Assembly (NCBI GenBank): GCA_029564465.1 | Contig: JAKQPY010000157.1 | Span: 1 to 12,008 of the forward strand | Reading direction: 5' to 3' | DNA length: 12,008 nucleotides | Origin: JAGOEF01 sp029564465 | Lineage (GTDB): Bacteria > Bacteroidota > Bacteroidia > Bacteroidales > ML635J-15 | Shown here: in pieces, positions 1 through 8,200 of the stretch | How the letters are laid out: each line of letters starts with the position of its first letter | How positions within the stretch are numbered: the stretch's first letter is position 1 | The notes under the pieces: model-generated | Databases searched by the model: none | Told to the model about the DNA's origin: nothing | The model's input: only the letters and a program-made list of their open reading frames with translations | Translations under genes and position numbers: made by a program

Positions 1-171
1 TTTTTCGGCATCAGGCACAATCTGTTGTCTACTGCCTGTTTTTGCCGAATAAAAATTAGATGCCACGGTACGGGCATCGTCCCGGGAAACCCTCTGCGCA
101 AAAACTTCCGGACTGATTATAAGCAACAGCAAGGCAAACGCTAAAATCGGTTTAATTACAATTTTAATCAT
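1..171 (-). CDS. Secreted protein, C10-peptidase-propeptide-like N-terminus (partial, 3' end outside window)
   Basis: An ATG at 171 (minus strand) opens a frame that runs off the left edge, giving 57 residues. Residues 1-26 form a signal peptide: a basic start, a long hydrophobic run (ILAFALLLLIIS) and an ending in VFAQ, the usual signal peptidase I context in Bacteroidota. The mature start, VSRDDARTVASNFYSAKTG, resembles the first helix of the propeptide of C10 cysteine peptidases (streptopain/PrtT type), where an 'A..VA.NF' pattern is common. The adjacent upstream gene is a full C10 peptidase with a similar N-terminus, so a second family member is plausible. The catalytic region lies outside the window, so activity cannot be judged; it could be another secreted protein sharing only this prodomain. 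No Shine-Dalgarno sequence is seen. The stop of the upstream gene is 107 bases before this start, so the two may or may not be co-transcribed. Confidence 0.7.
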   Translation of the reverse strand, partial: MIKIVIKPILAFALLLLIISPEVFAQRVSRDDARTVASNFYSAKTGSRQQIVPDAEK

Positions 172-245
172 AACATAAACATTAAAACCTACACACAACT
201 TCGACTAATTGTACGCAAGATACAAAATTTAGTAAATGGTATGTA

Positions 246-276
246 CCGGGTTAAATAATAAATACGCTTAGCCCGG
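246..276. terminator. Weak inverted repeat next to the C10 protease stop codon
   Basis: CCGGGTTAA (246-254) and TTAGCCCGG (268-276) can pair over nine positions around a 13-base loop. The pairing is complete with one G-U wobble if read on the plus strand. On the minus strand, the direction of both flanking genes, it has one internal C-A mismatch. It lies immediately 3' of the protease stop (279-281). No U-tract follows on the minus strand, so intrinsic termination is doubtful; it may only be an mRNA 3'-end structure. Confidence 0.25.
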
Positions 277-278
277 GT

Positions 279-1724
279 TTAATGCTGCACGATAAATGTT
301 CCGGTAGAAAGAAGCCCTGCATTCTCAATGCAAACAGTATAGATACCCGAAGGCCAGCTGCCCGTTGAAATTTCGATACTATTACCTTCAGGATATAAGT
401 TTTCGGTGACTGATGAGTACCAGATTTTTCCGTTTACATCCGAAATAATGATGCGGGTATCAGGCTTATTTTCAAGTGAGAATTCGACATGGAGAACATT
501 GTCGGCAGGCACCGGCAGCAAGCGGAATGCGGGAGCGCTAACCATTTCGGGTTTTCCCTGACTAACGTCTTTCATGATGTTTACAATTACCCCTTCGATA
601 ACCGTAAGACCCATCTGAATTTCGGAGGGTACGAGGTACCAGCCGTTATAGTACTCTCCGTAACCATAGTCAAGATGGAAATAGCCATCACTTCGATAAC
701 CATCGATGGCGAGATTGTGGCCGGAAGAATTCGACTCATCGACCACTGCCAGATGCACAGGCAATGCCTGTTGCATGTTCAGAATAATACTGTCGAACAA
801 ACCCTGCTCACCGGGATACATTAATGCCGCTCCGACACATGCAAAACGCATATAACCGTCGAATGCCTGGGCTACGGCAAAAGTACCCGAACCCTGCGAG
901 GTATATACCTGATGCATGGCAACCCCACAGGCAAAGCTCAGCGCTGCCTTGTCGTTATTGGTAATATTATCTTTAGTGGCAAAATGCATATTCAGGGTAT
1001 CGAGATATTTGTTAAGACTGTCGAAAGCAGGGAAGCCGTTGGCCTGCCAGTCGTTGTCGATCCAGTAGTTACGACCCGCATACACATGGTGGTAGTCGTC
1101 GGCATCGGTTAGCTGAGTATTGTTTGTTGTACCATGAAAATTCAGTATCATGGCCATAGCGGTAGCCGGACAACCTGTATAGCAACGTGCATGAGTAACC
1201 GGGTCCATAGGACACATGTTCCAGTATGGCGCACCCTGATTCCAGCTCGAACCAATCCAACCTTCCATGCCATCGGGCCACTGCTGGGTTTCACCTTTGT
1301 TTTCAGTATAGTTTTCCGATTGTAAAGCAATCCATTCAGCATAATGATTACCCTGTGGGAGAATACCCGTCGAAACCCCGGAAAGCTGTTTCAGCGCATC
1401 GCCCAGAGCCAGACGGTACAATGGATTCGAATTATCAAATTCACCGAAGTCACTCTCCACCGAAAATGCTATTACCGGCGATAGGCTAAAATCGGCCCCT
1501 GTAACAATATAGCCTTTAGGGGCGATATGAAAAACATAGAGGACTGCATCACCGGACGACAGAATGGGCTCACATTTGATTATTCGGCAATCGGCAAAAC
1601 GATTCTCGCTTCGAAGAAACGATTCGGCAACCTGACCCGCAGCAACAGGTCCTGTCCTTTGCGCATGGCACATCAGATTGAAAAATAAAAAGGGCAGCAA
1701 AACAGGTATAAATAACTTTTTCAT
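279..1724 (-). CDS. Secreted C10 (streptopain-like) cysteine peptidase with T9SS sorting domain
   Basis: This is a 481-residue preproprotein. Residues 1-22 are a signal peptide ending in CHAQ. Residues about 23-145 are the propeptide, containing the 'PKGYIVTGAD' strand typical of the family. Residues about 150-385 are the papain-fold catalytic domain. The nucleophile is Cys185 in TGCPATAMAMILNFHG (family pattern GC.ATA.AQI...). The general base is His336 in SSGHNLAIDGY, followed by the aromatic YFHLDYGYGEYYNGWY stretch that matches the family's 'GYFHINWGWGG..NGY'. Residues about 400-481 are a type A T9SS C-terminal sorting domain: a P-V-P-A-D start, the DVNGK turn, the PSGIYTV strand and a final GTFIVQH. 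The protein is therefore expected to cross the inner membrane by Sec and the outer membrane by T9SS, then be released or anchored at the surface after C-terminal cleavage. Family members degrade host or environmental proteins. The ATG at 1724 gives a proper signal peptide. The substrate is unknown. Confidence 0.93.
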   Translation of the reverse strand: MKKLFIPVLLPFLFFNLMCHAQRTGPVAAGQVAESFLRSENRFADCRIIKCEPILSSGDAVLYVFHIAPKGYIVTGADFSLSPVIAFSVESDFGEFDNSNPLYRLALGDALKQLSGVSTGILPQGNHYAEWIALQSENYTENKGETQQWPDGMEGWIGSSWNQGAPYWNMCPMDPVTHARCYTGCPATAMAMILNFHGTTNNTQLTDADDYHHVYAGRNYWIDNDWQANGFPAFDSLNKYLDTLNMHFATKDNITNNDKAALSFACGVAMHQVYTSQGSGTFAVAQAFDGYMRFACVGAALMYPGEQGLFDSIILNMQQALPVHLAVVDESNSSGHNLAIDGYRSDGYFHLDYGYGEYYNGWYLVPSEIQMGLTVIEGVIVNIMKDVSQGKPEMVSAPAFRLLPVPADNVLHVEFSLENKPDTRIIISDVNGKIWYSSVTENLYPEGNSIEISTGSWPSGIYTVCIENAGLLSTGTFIVQH

Positions 1725-1881
1725 ACATCAGAAATTTCGGGAAACTACTGCTTTTTCTGATACATAGTTTTAAAGAATTCTTAAATAGGATTCAAACAAA
1801 TACAGATTCAAAATCGATGCACATAAAAAAAGAATCACTCATCGAATTTTGATATATTTGCCGCAGAAAAATCAAAACACC
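1725..1881. promoter_or_regulatory. Divergent intergenic region between C10 protease and CDF transporter
   Basis: This 157-base AT-rich region must hold the promoters of the leftward protease gene and the rightward transporter gene. A clear -7 box is visible only for the transporter and is listed separately. A 10-base palindrome, AAGAATTCTT (1773-1782), sits about 50 bases upstream of the protease start. It could be an operator or chance in AT-rich DNA. No convincing TAnnTTTG box was found for the protease. Confidence 0.4.
1853..1860 (+). promoter_or_regulatory. Bacteroidota -7 promoter box for the CDF transporter
   Basis: TATATTTG matches the Bacteroidota primary sigma -7 consensus TAnnTTTG exactly and ends 21 bases before the ATG at 1882. 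No good -33 TTG was seen at the expected distance. The box argues against the in-frame TTG at 1849-1851 as a start, because that codon lies upstream of the box and outside the predicted transcript. Confidence 0.55.
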
Positions 1882-2793
1882 ATGTCGCAGCAGGGCGGTT
1901 CAATAAAATCAATTTTATTTGCATTTGCAGCCAACATAGGCATAGCCATTACCAAAACGGTAGCTGCAGTTCTCACGGGTTCGGGTGCAATGCTGGCAGA
2001 GGCTATACACTCCTATGCTGACAGTGGGAATCAGATTTTGTTGTTTGCCGGAATCAGGGCGTCGAAACGAAAACCCAATGCCGAACACCCGCTGGGTTAC
2101 GGTAAATCAACATTTTTCTGGTCGTTTGTGGTAGCATTAATTCTGTTCAGTGTGGGTGGATTATTTTCGGTTTACGAAGGCATTCATAAACTTGAATCAC
2201 ACGAAGGGCTGCAGTCGCCTTATATTGCAATCATAGTACTTTCGGTAAGCATCCTGTTGGAATCAGCCTCTTTGTACGGCTGCGTAACGCAAATTCGTAA
2301 AGTAAAACGTAAGGACGAAAGCATTATTAAATGGTTCTCGCACAGCCGCCAGAGCGAATTGGTGGTCGTGTTGGGCGAAGATGTTGCTGCATTGCTCGGG
2401 TTAATGTTTGCACTGGCTGCTGTTATTCTGACCATTGTTACCGGGAATCCGGTATTCGATGCCATCGGCAGTATTGGTATCGGGGTGCTGCTCGTGGTGG
2501 TTTCGATGTTTCTGGCTGTAAAAATCAAAGGACTGCTTATCGGACAGAGTGCCGAAAAAGAAACGGTCGATGCACTTAAAACTTTTATTGAAGCACAGCC
2601 TCAGGTAGAAACTCTCATCAGTATTATTACCCAGCAACTGGGACCCGAAATTATGCTTGCTGTTAAGGTAAAAATGCAGAATACAGATTCGGGAACTGCT
2701 CAGGCAAATCAGATTAATGACTGCGAAAAAGCTATCAGAAAAGCCTTTCCCGATGTTAAGTGGATATTTTTTGAGCCGGATATTGAAGATTGA
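1882..2793 (+). CDS. Cation diffusion facilitator (CDF) family metal transporter, ZnT9-like variant
   Basis: This is a 303-residue inner-membrane transporter, counted from the ATG at 1882. An upstream TTG at 1849 is in frame but precedes the promoter box, so ATG is preferred. Helices are visible at about 10-32, 36-56, 77-97, 115-135, 160-187 and 190-215, followed by a cytosolic domain of about 85 residues, the usual CDF plan. Helix 2 carries AEAIHSYADSGNQ with His43 and Asp47 spaced H-x3-D. The following loop has HPLGYGK (69-75), a CDF hallmark. Helix 5 carries LGEDVAALLG with Glu166-Asp167 instead of the H/D-x3-D found in YiiP/FieF and ZitB, which resembles the eukaryotic SLC30A9/ZnT9-like branch. 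CDF proteins usually export Zn(II), Fe(II), Co(II) or Mn(II) against protons. The altered metal site means the substrate cannot be assigned. A LapA-like gene follows 64 bases downstream and may be co-transcribed. Confidence 0.9.
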   Translation: MSQQGGSIKSILFAFAANIGIAITKTVAAVLTGSGAMLAEAIHSYADSGNQILLFAGIRASKRKPNAEHPLGYGKSTFFWSFVVALILFSVGGLFSVYEGIHKLESHEGLQSPYIAIIVLSVSILLESASLYGCVTQIRKVKRKDESIIKWFSHSRQSELVVVLGEDVAALLGLMFALAAVILTIVTGNPVFDAIGSIGIGVLLVVVSMFLAVKIKGLLIGQSAEKETVDALKTFIEAQPQVETLISIITQQLGPEIMLAVKVKMQNTDSGTAQANQINDCEKAIRKAFPDVKWIFFEPDIED

Positions 2794-2857
2794 AAATCTA
2801 TCGAAGACTAAACCCGGAATAAACGATTTTAATCCTGAACCATAATAAGCGCAACAC

Positions 2858-3085
2858 ATGGAACAACAAAAATTCAAAATCACAGCCCGTCAGGTAATCG
2901 ACATTATTCTGATTTTACTTTTGCTGACTTTCACCCTGCAGAACCTTGAAAGCGTGACGGTTAAATTTTTGTTTTTCGGCTTTGAACTACCACTCGTTAT
3001 TCTGATTGTCATTGTGTTTTTCATTGGTTTTCTAACGGCAAAAAACATCAGGTACCTTAAACGCAAGAAAAAAGAAGAAGAATAG
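2858..3085 (+). CDS. LapA/DUF1049-family small membrane protein
   Basis: This 75-residue protein has two transmembrane segments at about 13-30 and 43-63. A conserved middle stretch, TLQNLESVTVKFLFFGFELP, matches the LapA (lipopolysaccharide assembly protein A, DUF1049) pattern of 'QN...V.V.F....LPL.ILI'. The C-terminal tail is strongly charged, basic then acidic (KRKKKEEE), and expected to be cytosolic. In Escherichia coli LapA works with LapB in controlling lipopolysaccharide synthesis through LpxC. Bacteroidota homologues are short, usually occur without lapB, and their role is unknown, so the gene name is not applied. No separate promoter box was found in the 64 bases after the CDF gene, so read-through from that gene is likely. 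The stop lies 13 bases from the stop of the convergent phosphotransferase gene. Confidence 0.8.
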   Translation: MEQQKFKITARQVIDIILILLLLTFTLQNLESVTVKFLFFGFELPLVILIVIVFFIGFLTAKNIRYLKRKKKEEE

Positions 3086-3098
3086 TTTGTTGTAATTT

Positions 3099-4967
3099 CT
3101 ATCGGATGCGTGGCGGTGCTTCCTGTTTCAGTGCATAATCGGCGAGTATTTTGTAGAACCTGATTCCGTCGCTTACATAGTTTTTATTATTGCTCGTATC
3201 GCCTTCGGTAAAATAAATATCACGCGTCGAAAAATTAAACACCATCCGTCGGTCGCTTGTGATCCACCCGATATTCTGCTCAGTAATCCAGAAGGCATGG
3301 TGGTAAATACTTGTTGCCAACAGGTTTTTACTGAATGGGAACGGCGAATAATCAAGCCCGAGCTGTGTCAATAACGTTGCCGGCAGGTCGTGGCTGTTGC
3401 CTACAGTCGCATTGGTTTTTCCACGGAATTCCGGTTTCAGCACCTCACCATAAAAAAGCAGTGGAATCCTGAATCGGTTGTGATCGTTAAAATCACGGTT
3501 TCCCAAATACAAAGAGCCATGGTCAGAAACCACAATGAAAATCGTATTCCGGTACCATTCACTGTTTCGGTTCACGTTGAGAAATGAGGCAATGCAACTG
3601 TCGGTAAAGTACGCACTGCTTTTGAACTTCTCACTGATTTCTTCACCGGGAAAATGAGGCTTCTCCTGCAGATCGAAGGGCGAATGGGTGCTTTGCGTCA
3701 TGATACAGGCAAAAAATGGTTGCTTATAGGTGTTGAGTTCCTGCCCTGCCCGCTGAAACAAAAAATTATCGGGAACACCCCACGAAATACAACGCTCTTT
3801 TGCTGAGAAGCTATTTTTATCGACTATGGCGCTGATGTTGTTATGACGAAAATAAAATGCAAAATTCGAAAATCCGGCATCACCACCATACATATACGAA
3901 GTAAAGTAACCGGAATTATGCAACTCGGTGAGTACCGAGGGATATTTACGCGAAAGTTCGGTGTCGCTCATCAGGTTTAAAAACGGCAAGGCTGGCAAAC
4001 CACTTAAAATATTGAGCATGCCCTGATCGGTACGAAATCCCGAGGCGTAAATCTGATTAAATAGCAGGCCTTGTTTACACAACTCAGTAAAATTCGGACT
4101 AATTCCTTCGAATCCACCCAGGGGTTCAAATACATCGGCAGGGCAGCCTTCGAGCACAATCACCACAATATTGGGACGCTGGGTGGTTAAGATGGATACC
4201 GTATCTCCTTCGGCAGGTTCAGGATACAGTTTCGCCCAGGTTTGGGCCAGTTCTGTTTTGTCGAATGCGATGCTTTCAATTTCAAGATGCTTTTTCTGCT
4301 TCAGGGTACTTACAAAATAGAAGGTTTTATTTACCGCCAAAAAATTAGCCGTTTGATTGTGCGAGTAAAATGCCGAACTCACCTGAATGGGGACTTTCCC
4401 GATATTACCACGCATACCCAGCAACAGCAGCGGAAGTACTATCAGGGGCAATGCAATTCTATGCACTTTGTTGCCTATGTGATTACTGAAATGAAGCATA
4501 ATACGGTGAAGCGCAAAAATACCCAAAACCGTTGGAGTCAGAAACATCAACAACCACTTCAGTTTAAAATAATCGAGAAAAGTAATGGCCGCTTCACCGG
4601 GCGATTCTGTCGAAGTAATGGCCCTCAGGTTGAAGGTACTTCCCCATTCAGGGAACAAGGGCAGGCTTACCACATCGATAAAACAAATCAAAGTAAAGCA
4701 CACAGCGCTGAACAAAAAGCCAATTTTATTAAGACGTACCGAAGCTGAACTAAAAAAATTACCGGAAAACCAAAACACCGCAGGAAGAAACACCAAATAA
4801 CCGGTCGTTGCCAAATCGGTACGCCAGCCATGCTCCATTCCTTCGAAATAATTGATTCCGCTTTTTGCATTAACCCAATAAAACATGAAGCGCAGCAAAG
4901 CAAAAACAAACATCCAGAAAGCAAAAAGTAATGGTAAATAATAATACCCTCTGTTATTACATTTCAT
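3099..4967 (-). CDS. LTA-synthase-like membrane phosphotransferase/sulfatase-fold enzyme
   Basis: This 622-residue protein is counted from the ATG at 4967. An in-frame TTG at 4976 overlaps the probable -7 promoter box and is not preferred. The first half is a membrane domain with about five helices (near 8-28, 54-70, 84-104, 138-156, 171-186). A periplasmic alkaline-phosphatase-fold domain starts at about residue 265. Catalytic and metal positions of the lipoteichoic acid synthase group are visible: Glu273 in NIVVIVLEG, the candidate nucleophile Thr313 in SGFRTDQG, His428 in TQSTHSPF, and Asp482-His483 in FIVVSDHGS. In Firmicutes such enzymes polymerise glycerol phosphate from phosphatidylglycerol. 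Gram-negative bacteria make no lipoteichoic acid, so here it probably transfers a phosphoglycerol or phosphoethanolamine-type group to a lipid or glycan of the envelope, or hydrolyses one. It is a single-gene unit, convergent with the LapA-like gene and divergent from the double UvrA gene. Confidence 0.88.
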   Translation of the reverse strand: MKCNNRGYYYLPLLFAFWMFVFALLRFMFYWVNAKSGINYFEGMEHGWRTDLATTGYLVFLPAVFWFSGNFFSSASVRLNKIGFLFSAVCFTLICFIDVVSLPLFPEWGSTFNLRAITSTESPGEAAITFLDYFKLKWLLMFLTPTVLGIFALHRIMLHFSNHIGNKVHRIALPLIVLPLLLLGMRGNIGKVPIQVSSAFYSHNQTANFLAVNKTFYFVSTLKQKKHLEIESIAFDKTELAQTWAKLYPEPAEGDTVSILTTQRPNIVVIVLEGCPADVFEPLGGFEGISPNFTELCKQGLLFNQIYASGFRTDQGMLNILSGLPALPFLNLMSDTELSRKYPSVLTELHNSGYFTSYMYGGDAGFSNFAFYFRHNNISAIVDKNSFSAKERCISWGVPDNFLFQRAGQELNTYKQPFFACIMTQSTHSPFDLQEKPHFPGEEISEKFKSSAYFTDSCIASFLNVNRNSEWYRNTIFIVVSDHGSLYLGNRDFNDHNRFRIPLLFYGEVLKPEFRGKTNATVGNSHDLPATLLTQLGLDYSPFPFSKNLLATSIYHHAFWITEQNIGWITSDRRMVFNFSTRDIYFTEGDTSNNKNYVSDGIRFYKILADYALKQEAPPRIR

Positions 4968-4973
4968 ATTACT

Positions 4974-4981
4974 CAAAAATA
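4974..4981 (-). promoter_or_regulatory. Bacteroidota -7 promoter box for the LTA-synthase-like gene
   Basis: On the minus strand this reads TATTTTTG, an exact match to TAnnTTTG, ending six bases before the ATG at 4967. A transcript started from it would have almost no leader. The last TTG of the box is the in-frame TTG that could be mistaken for a start codon. No clear -33 element was found at the expected spacing. Confidence 0.45.
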
Positions 4982-5191
4982 TAGACTACCGCACAAAAGT
5001 CATTAGCTATTTCAACTTCTCGCCATGTACAGGGCATGGCAATTTATCATCCAAAAATAATGAATATTTAACTGGTATTCAGAATAAATATTTCAAAGAA
5101 AAACAATTTTCAATAATCATATCAGCAGAAGCAGGCTGTTGACACTAAGCAAAACTGCATAGTTCCGGGTAGCATGAATCACATAGATTAT

Positions 5192-5199
5192 TAATTTTG
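5192..5199 (+). promoter_or_regulatory. Bacteroidota -7 promoter box for the double UvrA gene
   Basis: TAATTTTG matches TAnnTTTG exactly and ends four bases before the ATG at 5204. If it is functional, the mRNA would start at or next to the start codon, making it leaderless or nearly so. No -33 TTG stands 19-21 bases upstream, so a chance match in AT-rich DNA is possible. Confidence 0.4.
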
Positions 5200-5203
5200 C
5201 AGC

Positions 5204-8200
5204 ATGCAAACAGTGCAGTCGCATCAAATCACAATTAGTGGAGCCACCGAAAACAATCTGAAATCGGTAAGCCTTGCGATACCAAAAAACCAGTTGGTGG
5301 TGGTCACCGGCATTTCGGGTTCTGGCAAATCATCCTTGGTTTTTGATGTATTGGCTCAGGAAGGGCAGCGGCGTTTTCTGGAAACGTTCCCGTCATTCTC
5401 GAGATTATTCATGGGAAAGCTGGGCAGACCGGCAGTGGAGCGCATCGAAGGCTTGTCGCCGGTGATAAGTATCGGGCAAAAAACGGCTGGTTCAGGAATA
5501 CGGAGTACTGTAGGCACCATGACCGATATGTACGATTTATTGCGACTGTTGTATGCCCGTGCCGGGAAAGCCCCGGAAGCTGTGGTGCCAAGGCGCAGTC
5601 TTTTTTCGTTCAACTCGCCCGAAGGTGCTTGCCCGCATTGCAAAGGCATCGGCCTCGAGGAGCAGATTTCGGAGGCAAAACTGGTGGCCTTTCCCGATCG
5701 CAGCATTCGCGGAGGTGCCCTTGCCCCCACCCTGCCTAACGGCTACATCATGTATTCGCAGGTAACTGCAGAAGTACTCGATCTGGTGTGCCGCGAACAT
5801 GGTTTTAACGTTGATATACCATGGAATCAACTCAGCCGCCCTCAACAGGAAGTGGTATTGTTTGGCAGCACCCGCATTAAAGTACCCTTTGGAAAACACC
5901 CCCTCGAATCGCGGCTGAAATGGACAGGCATCACGGCCAAACCACGCGAAGAAGGTTTCTACAAGGGGCTGATTCCCATTATGAGCGATATCTTACGCCG
6001 CGACCGGAACGATAATATCCTGCGCTATGCCGAATCGTTGCCCTGCAGCGTATGCCATGGTAAAAGACTCAATGAATCAGCCCTGTCGGTAACTGTCGAA
6101 AATATGAATATTCATCAGTTATCCGAAATGGAGTTGTCCGATCTGGCAGCCTGGTTCAGGCAGCGACTTGGAAATCAAGACACACATCCGGTGTTTACCA
6201 ATGTCGCTGAATCAATCATCCGAATCATCGAAAACCTGGAACCATTAGGTCTCGGTCACCTCTGCCTGTCGCGGGCAGCAGATACGTTATCGGCAGGCGA
6301 TATTCAGCGGCTCAGGCTTGTAAATCAGCTAAGTTCCGGACTCAGCGGTATTATCTATGTGTTCGACGAACCATCGGCAGGCCTGCATTCCGAAAACCTG
6401 AGCGGGTTGATTCAATTGTTTCGCAGACTGGTAGCTACTGGCAATACCGTAATAGTGGTAGAACACGATCCTGCCCTTATTGCTTGTGCCGATACCATTA
6501 TTGATATTGGGCCCGGAGCCGGTAATTCAGGCGGTGAGATAATTTTTTCGGGCACTTACGATGAATTCATTCAGGCAAAACAGCTCAATTCGCCAACACA
6601 ACAGGCTATTGCCGAATTTTTCGATCCACCCATCACCAACAGCGACGGTGCGTTTCCGGGAGAAGGTTTTATTCTGGAAAACTGCAGGGCTCTGAACTTA
6701 AAAAACCAGGATATTGAACTTCGGTACCGGGCAGTAAATGTGGTTTGCGGCCCTTCGGGATCAGGAAAAACCGCCCTGGTGGAACATGAACTGGGACCAC
6801 GTGCAGTTCATCTGAATTTCGATAAAATTATCAGAATTAACCGCCAGCCTATCGGCCGCAGTCCCCGAAGTAATCCGGCTACCTATACCGGACTCTCCGA
6901 CCGTTACCGTGATATTTTTGCGGGTCTGCCCGAAGCCAAGGCAGCCGGTCTCGGCAAAAGCGACTTTTCTTTCAACACAGGAAGTGGCCGCTGCACACAC
7001 TGCGAAGGCGCCGGACGCATAAGTGTCGGCATGCACTTTCTGGGCGATGTCGATGTGGTTTGTCCGGTTTGTAACGGCAAACGCTTCAACCGGCAGGTGC
7101 TCAATATATATTATAAGAACAAGAACATCGCTGAGATTCTGGATCTTACCGTACATGAGTCTATTCAATTTTTCGAAGAGCAACCCGCCATACTGCGCCA
7201 ACTTACAGCCCTGGAGTCGGTGGGATTGGGCTACCTGCAACCCGGACAATCGTCAACCACACTTTCGGGTGGCGAAGCCCAACGCCTGAAACTTGCCTCG
7301 GAACTGCAACGAACCGATACCGGCAATACATTGTATATTCTCGACGAACCCACTACAGGATTGCATCCATCCGACATAAAGGTTCTGATGCATGCGCTCA
7401 GGAAGATTACCCAAAAAGGCAATACGGTGGTTTGCATCGAGCACGACGAAAGTTTTATCAGACAAGCGGATTATATAGTAGAGCTGGGTCCGGGGCAGGG
7501 CAAAAACGGTGGCGAAGTAGTGGCGTCGGGCACACCGTCGAAACTAATCGTTAAGCCACAAAAGAAAAGCAAATTGTCTTTCAGTAAGCATAACGACACG
7601 CAGCGGAAAGACCAGCAACCGGTAGAACGTCATACACACATTGCACTGCATGGTGTGAACACGGCCAACCTGAAGAACATTTTAGTCGAAATACCATTAA
7701 ATACCAGTACCGCGATCACCGGTGTTTCCGGTAGCGGAAAAACATCGCTGGCACTGGGGAGCCTCTATGCCGAAGCATTTTCGCGGTTTTCGCAAAGCAT
7801 GTCAACCTATTCGCGCAGTATGCTGAAGCTGTCGAACCGCTCACGCATCGAATCGGTACATGGCCTGGTGGCTTGTGTTGCAGTAAGCCGGCGGTTTACA
7901 AACCATTCGGCACGCAGCACGGTGGGTACAATTACAGGCATTTACGATTTGTTCAGGCTTATGTACTCTCGTATTGCTCAACAGCAGGGTAAACAATATC
8001 CGGCAGGCTTTTTCTCGTTTAATCACCAGCCCGGGGCCTGTCCGCAATGCGATGGATTGGGCTATGTGCTTAGCTGCGATCCCGGAAAACTCATCAGTCA
8101 CCCGGAAAAACCCATTACCGCGGGCGCCATGCAAACCAGCAAACCGGGCAAATTTTACGGTGACCCCGACGGGCAATATATAGCAGTGCTGCAACATATC

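Larger units (their letters stand above)
4968..5203. promoter_or_regulatory. Divergent intergenic region upstream of the double UvrA gene
   Basis: This 236-base AT-rich stretch separates the leftward LTA-synthase-like gene from the rightward double UvrA gene. Candidate -7 boxes lie at each edge. A TTGACA at 5139-5144 resembles a sigma-70 -35 hexamer, but no -10 partner stands at the right distance and Bacteroidota do not use that consensus. No SOS-type or other clear operator was recognised, and no RNA gene was seen. Confidence 0.4.

Noticed and set aside
1849..1881. In-frame TTG start that would add 11 residues to the CDF transporter
   Set aside because: The TTG lies just upstream of a perfect TAnnTTTG box, so it would be outside the transcript. 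The ATG at 1882 begins a normal CDF N-terminus.
2401..2883. 160-codon minus-strand open frame over the CDF and LapA-like genes
   Set aside because: It crosses two well-supported genes on the other strand and resembles no protein family.
4242..4748. 168-codon plus-strand open frame inside the LTA-synthase-like gene
   Set aside because: It is antisense to the membrane domain. Its translation is low-complexity and Gln/Lys-rich, as expected from reading hydrophobic codons backwards.
4968..4976. In-frame TTG start that would add three residues to the LTA-synthase-like protein
   Set aside because: The TTG is the end of the candidate -7 box, and an ATG follows three codons later.
5139..5144. TTGACA resembling a sigma-70 -35 hexamer upstream of the double UvrA gene
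   Set aside because: There is no TATAAT-like partner 16-18 bases downstream, and Bacteroidota promoters use a different consensus.
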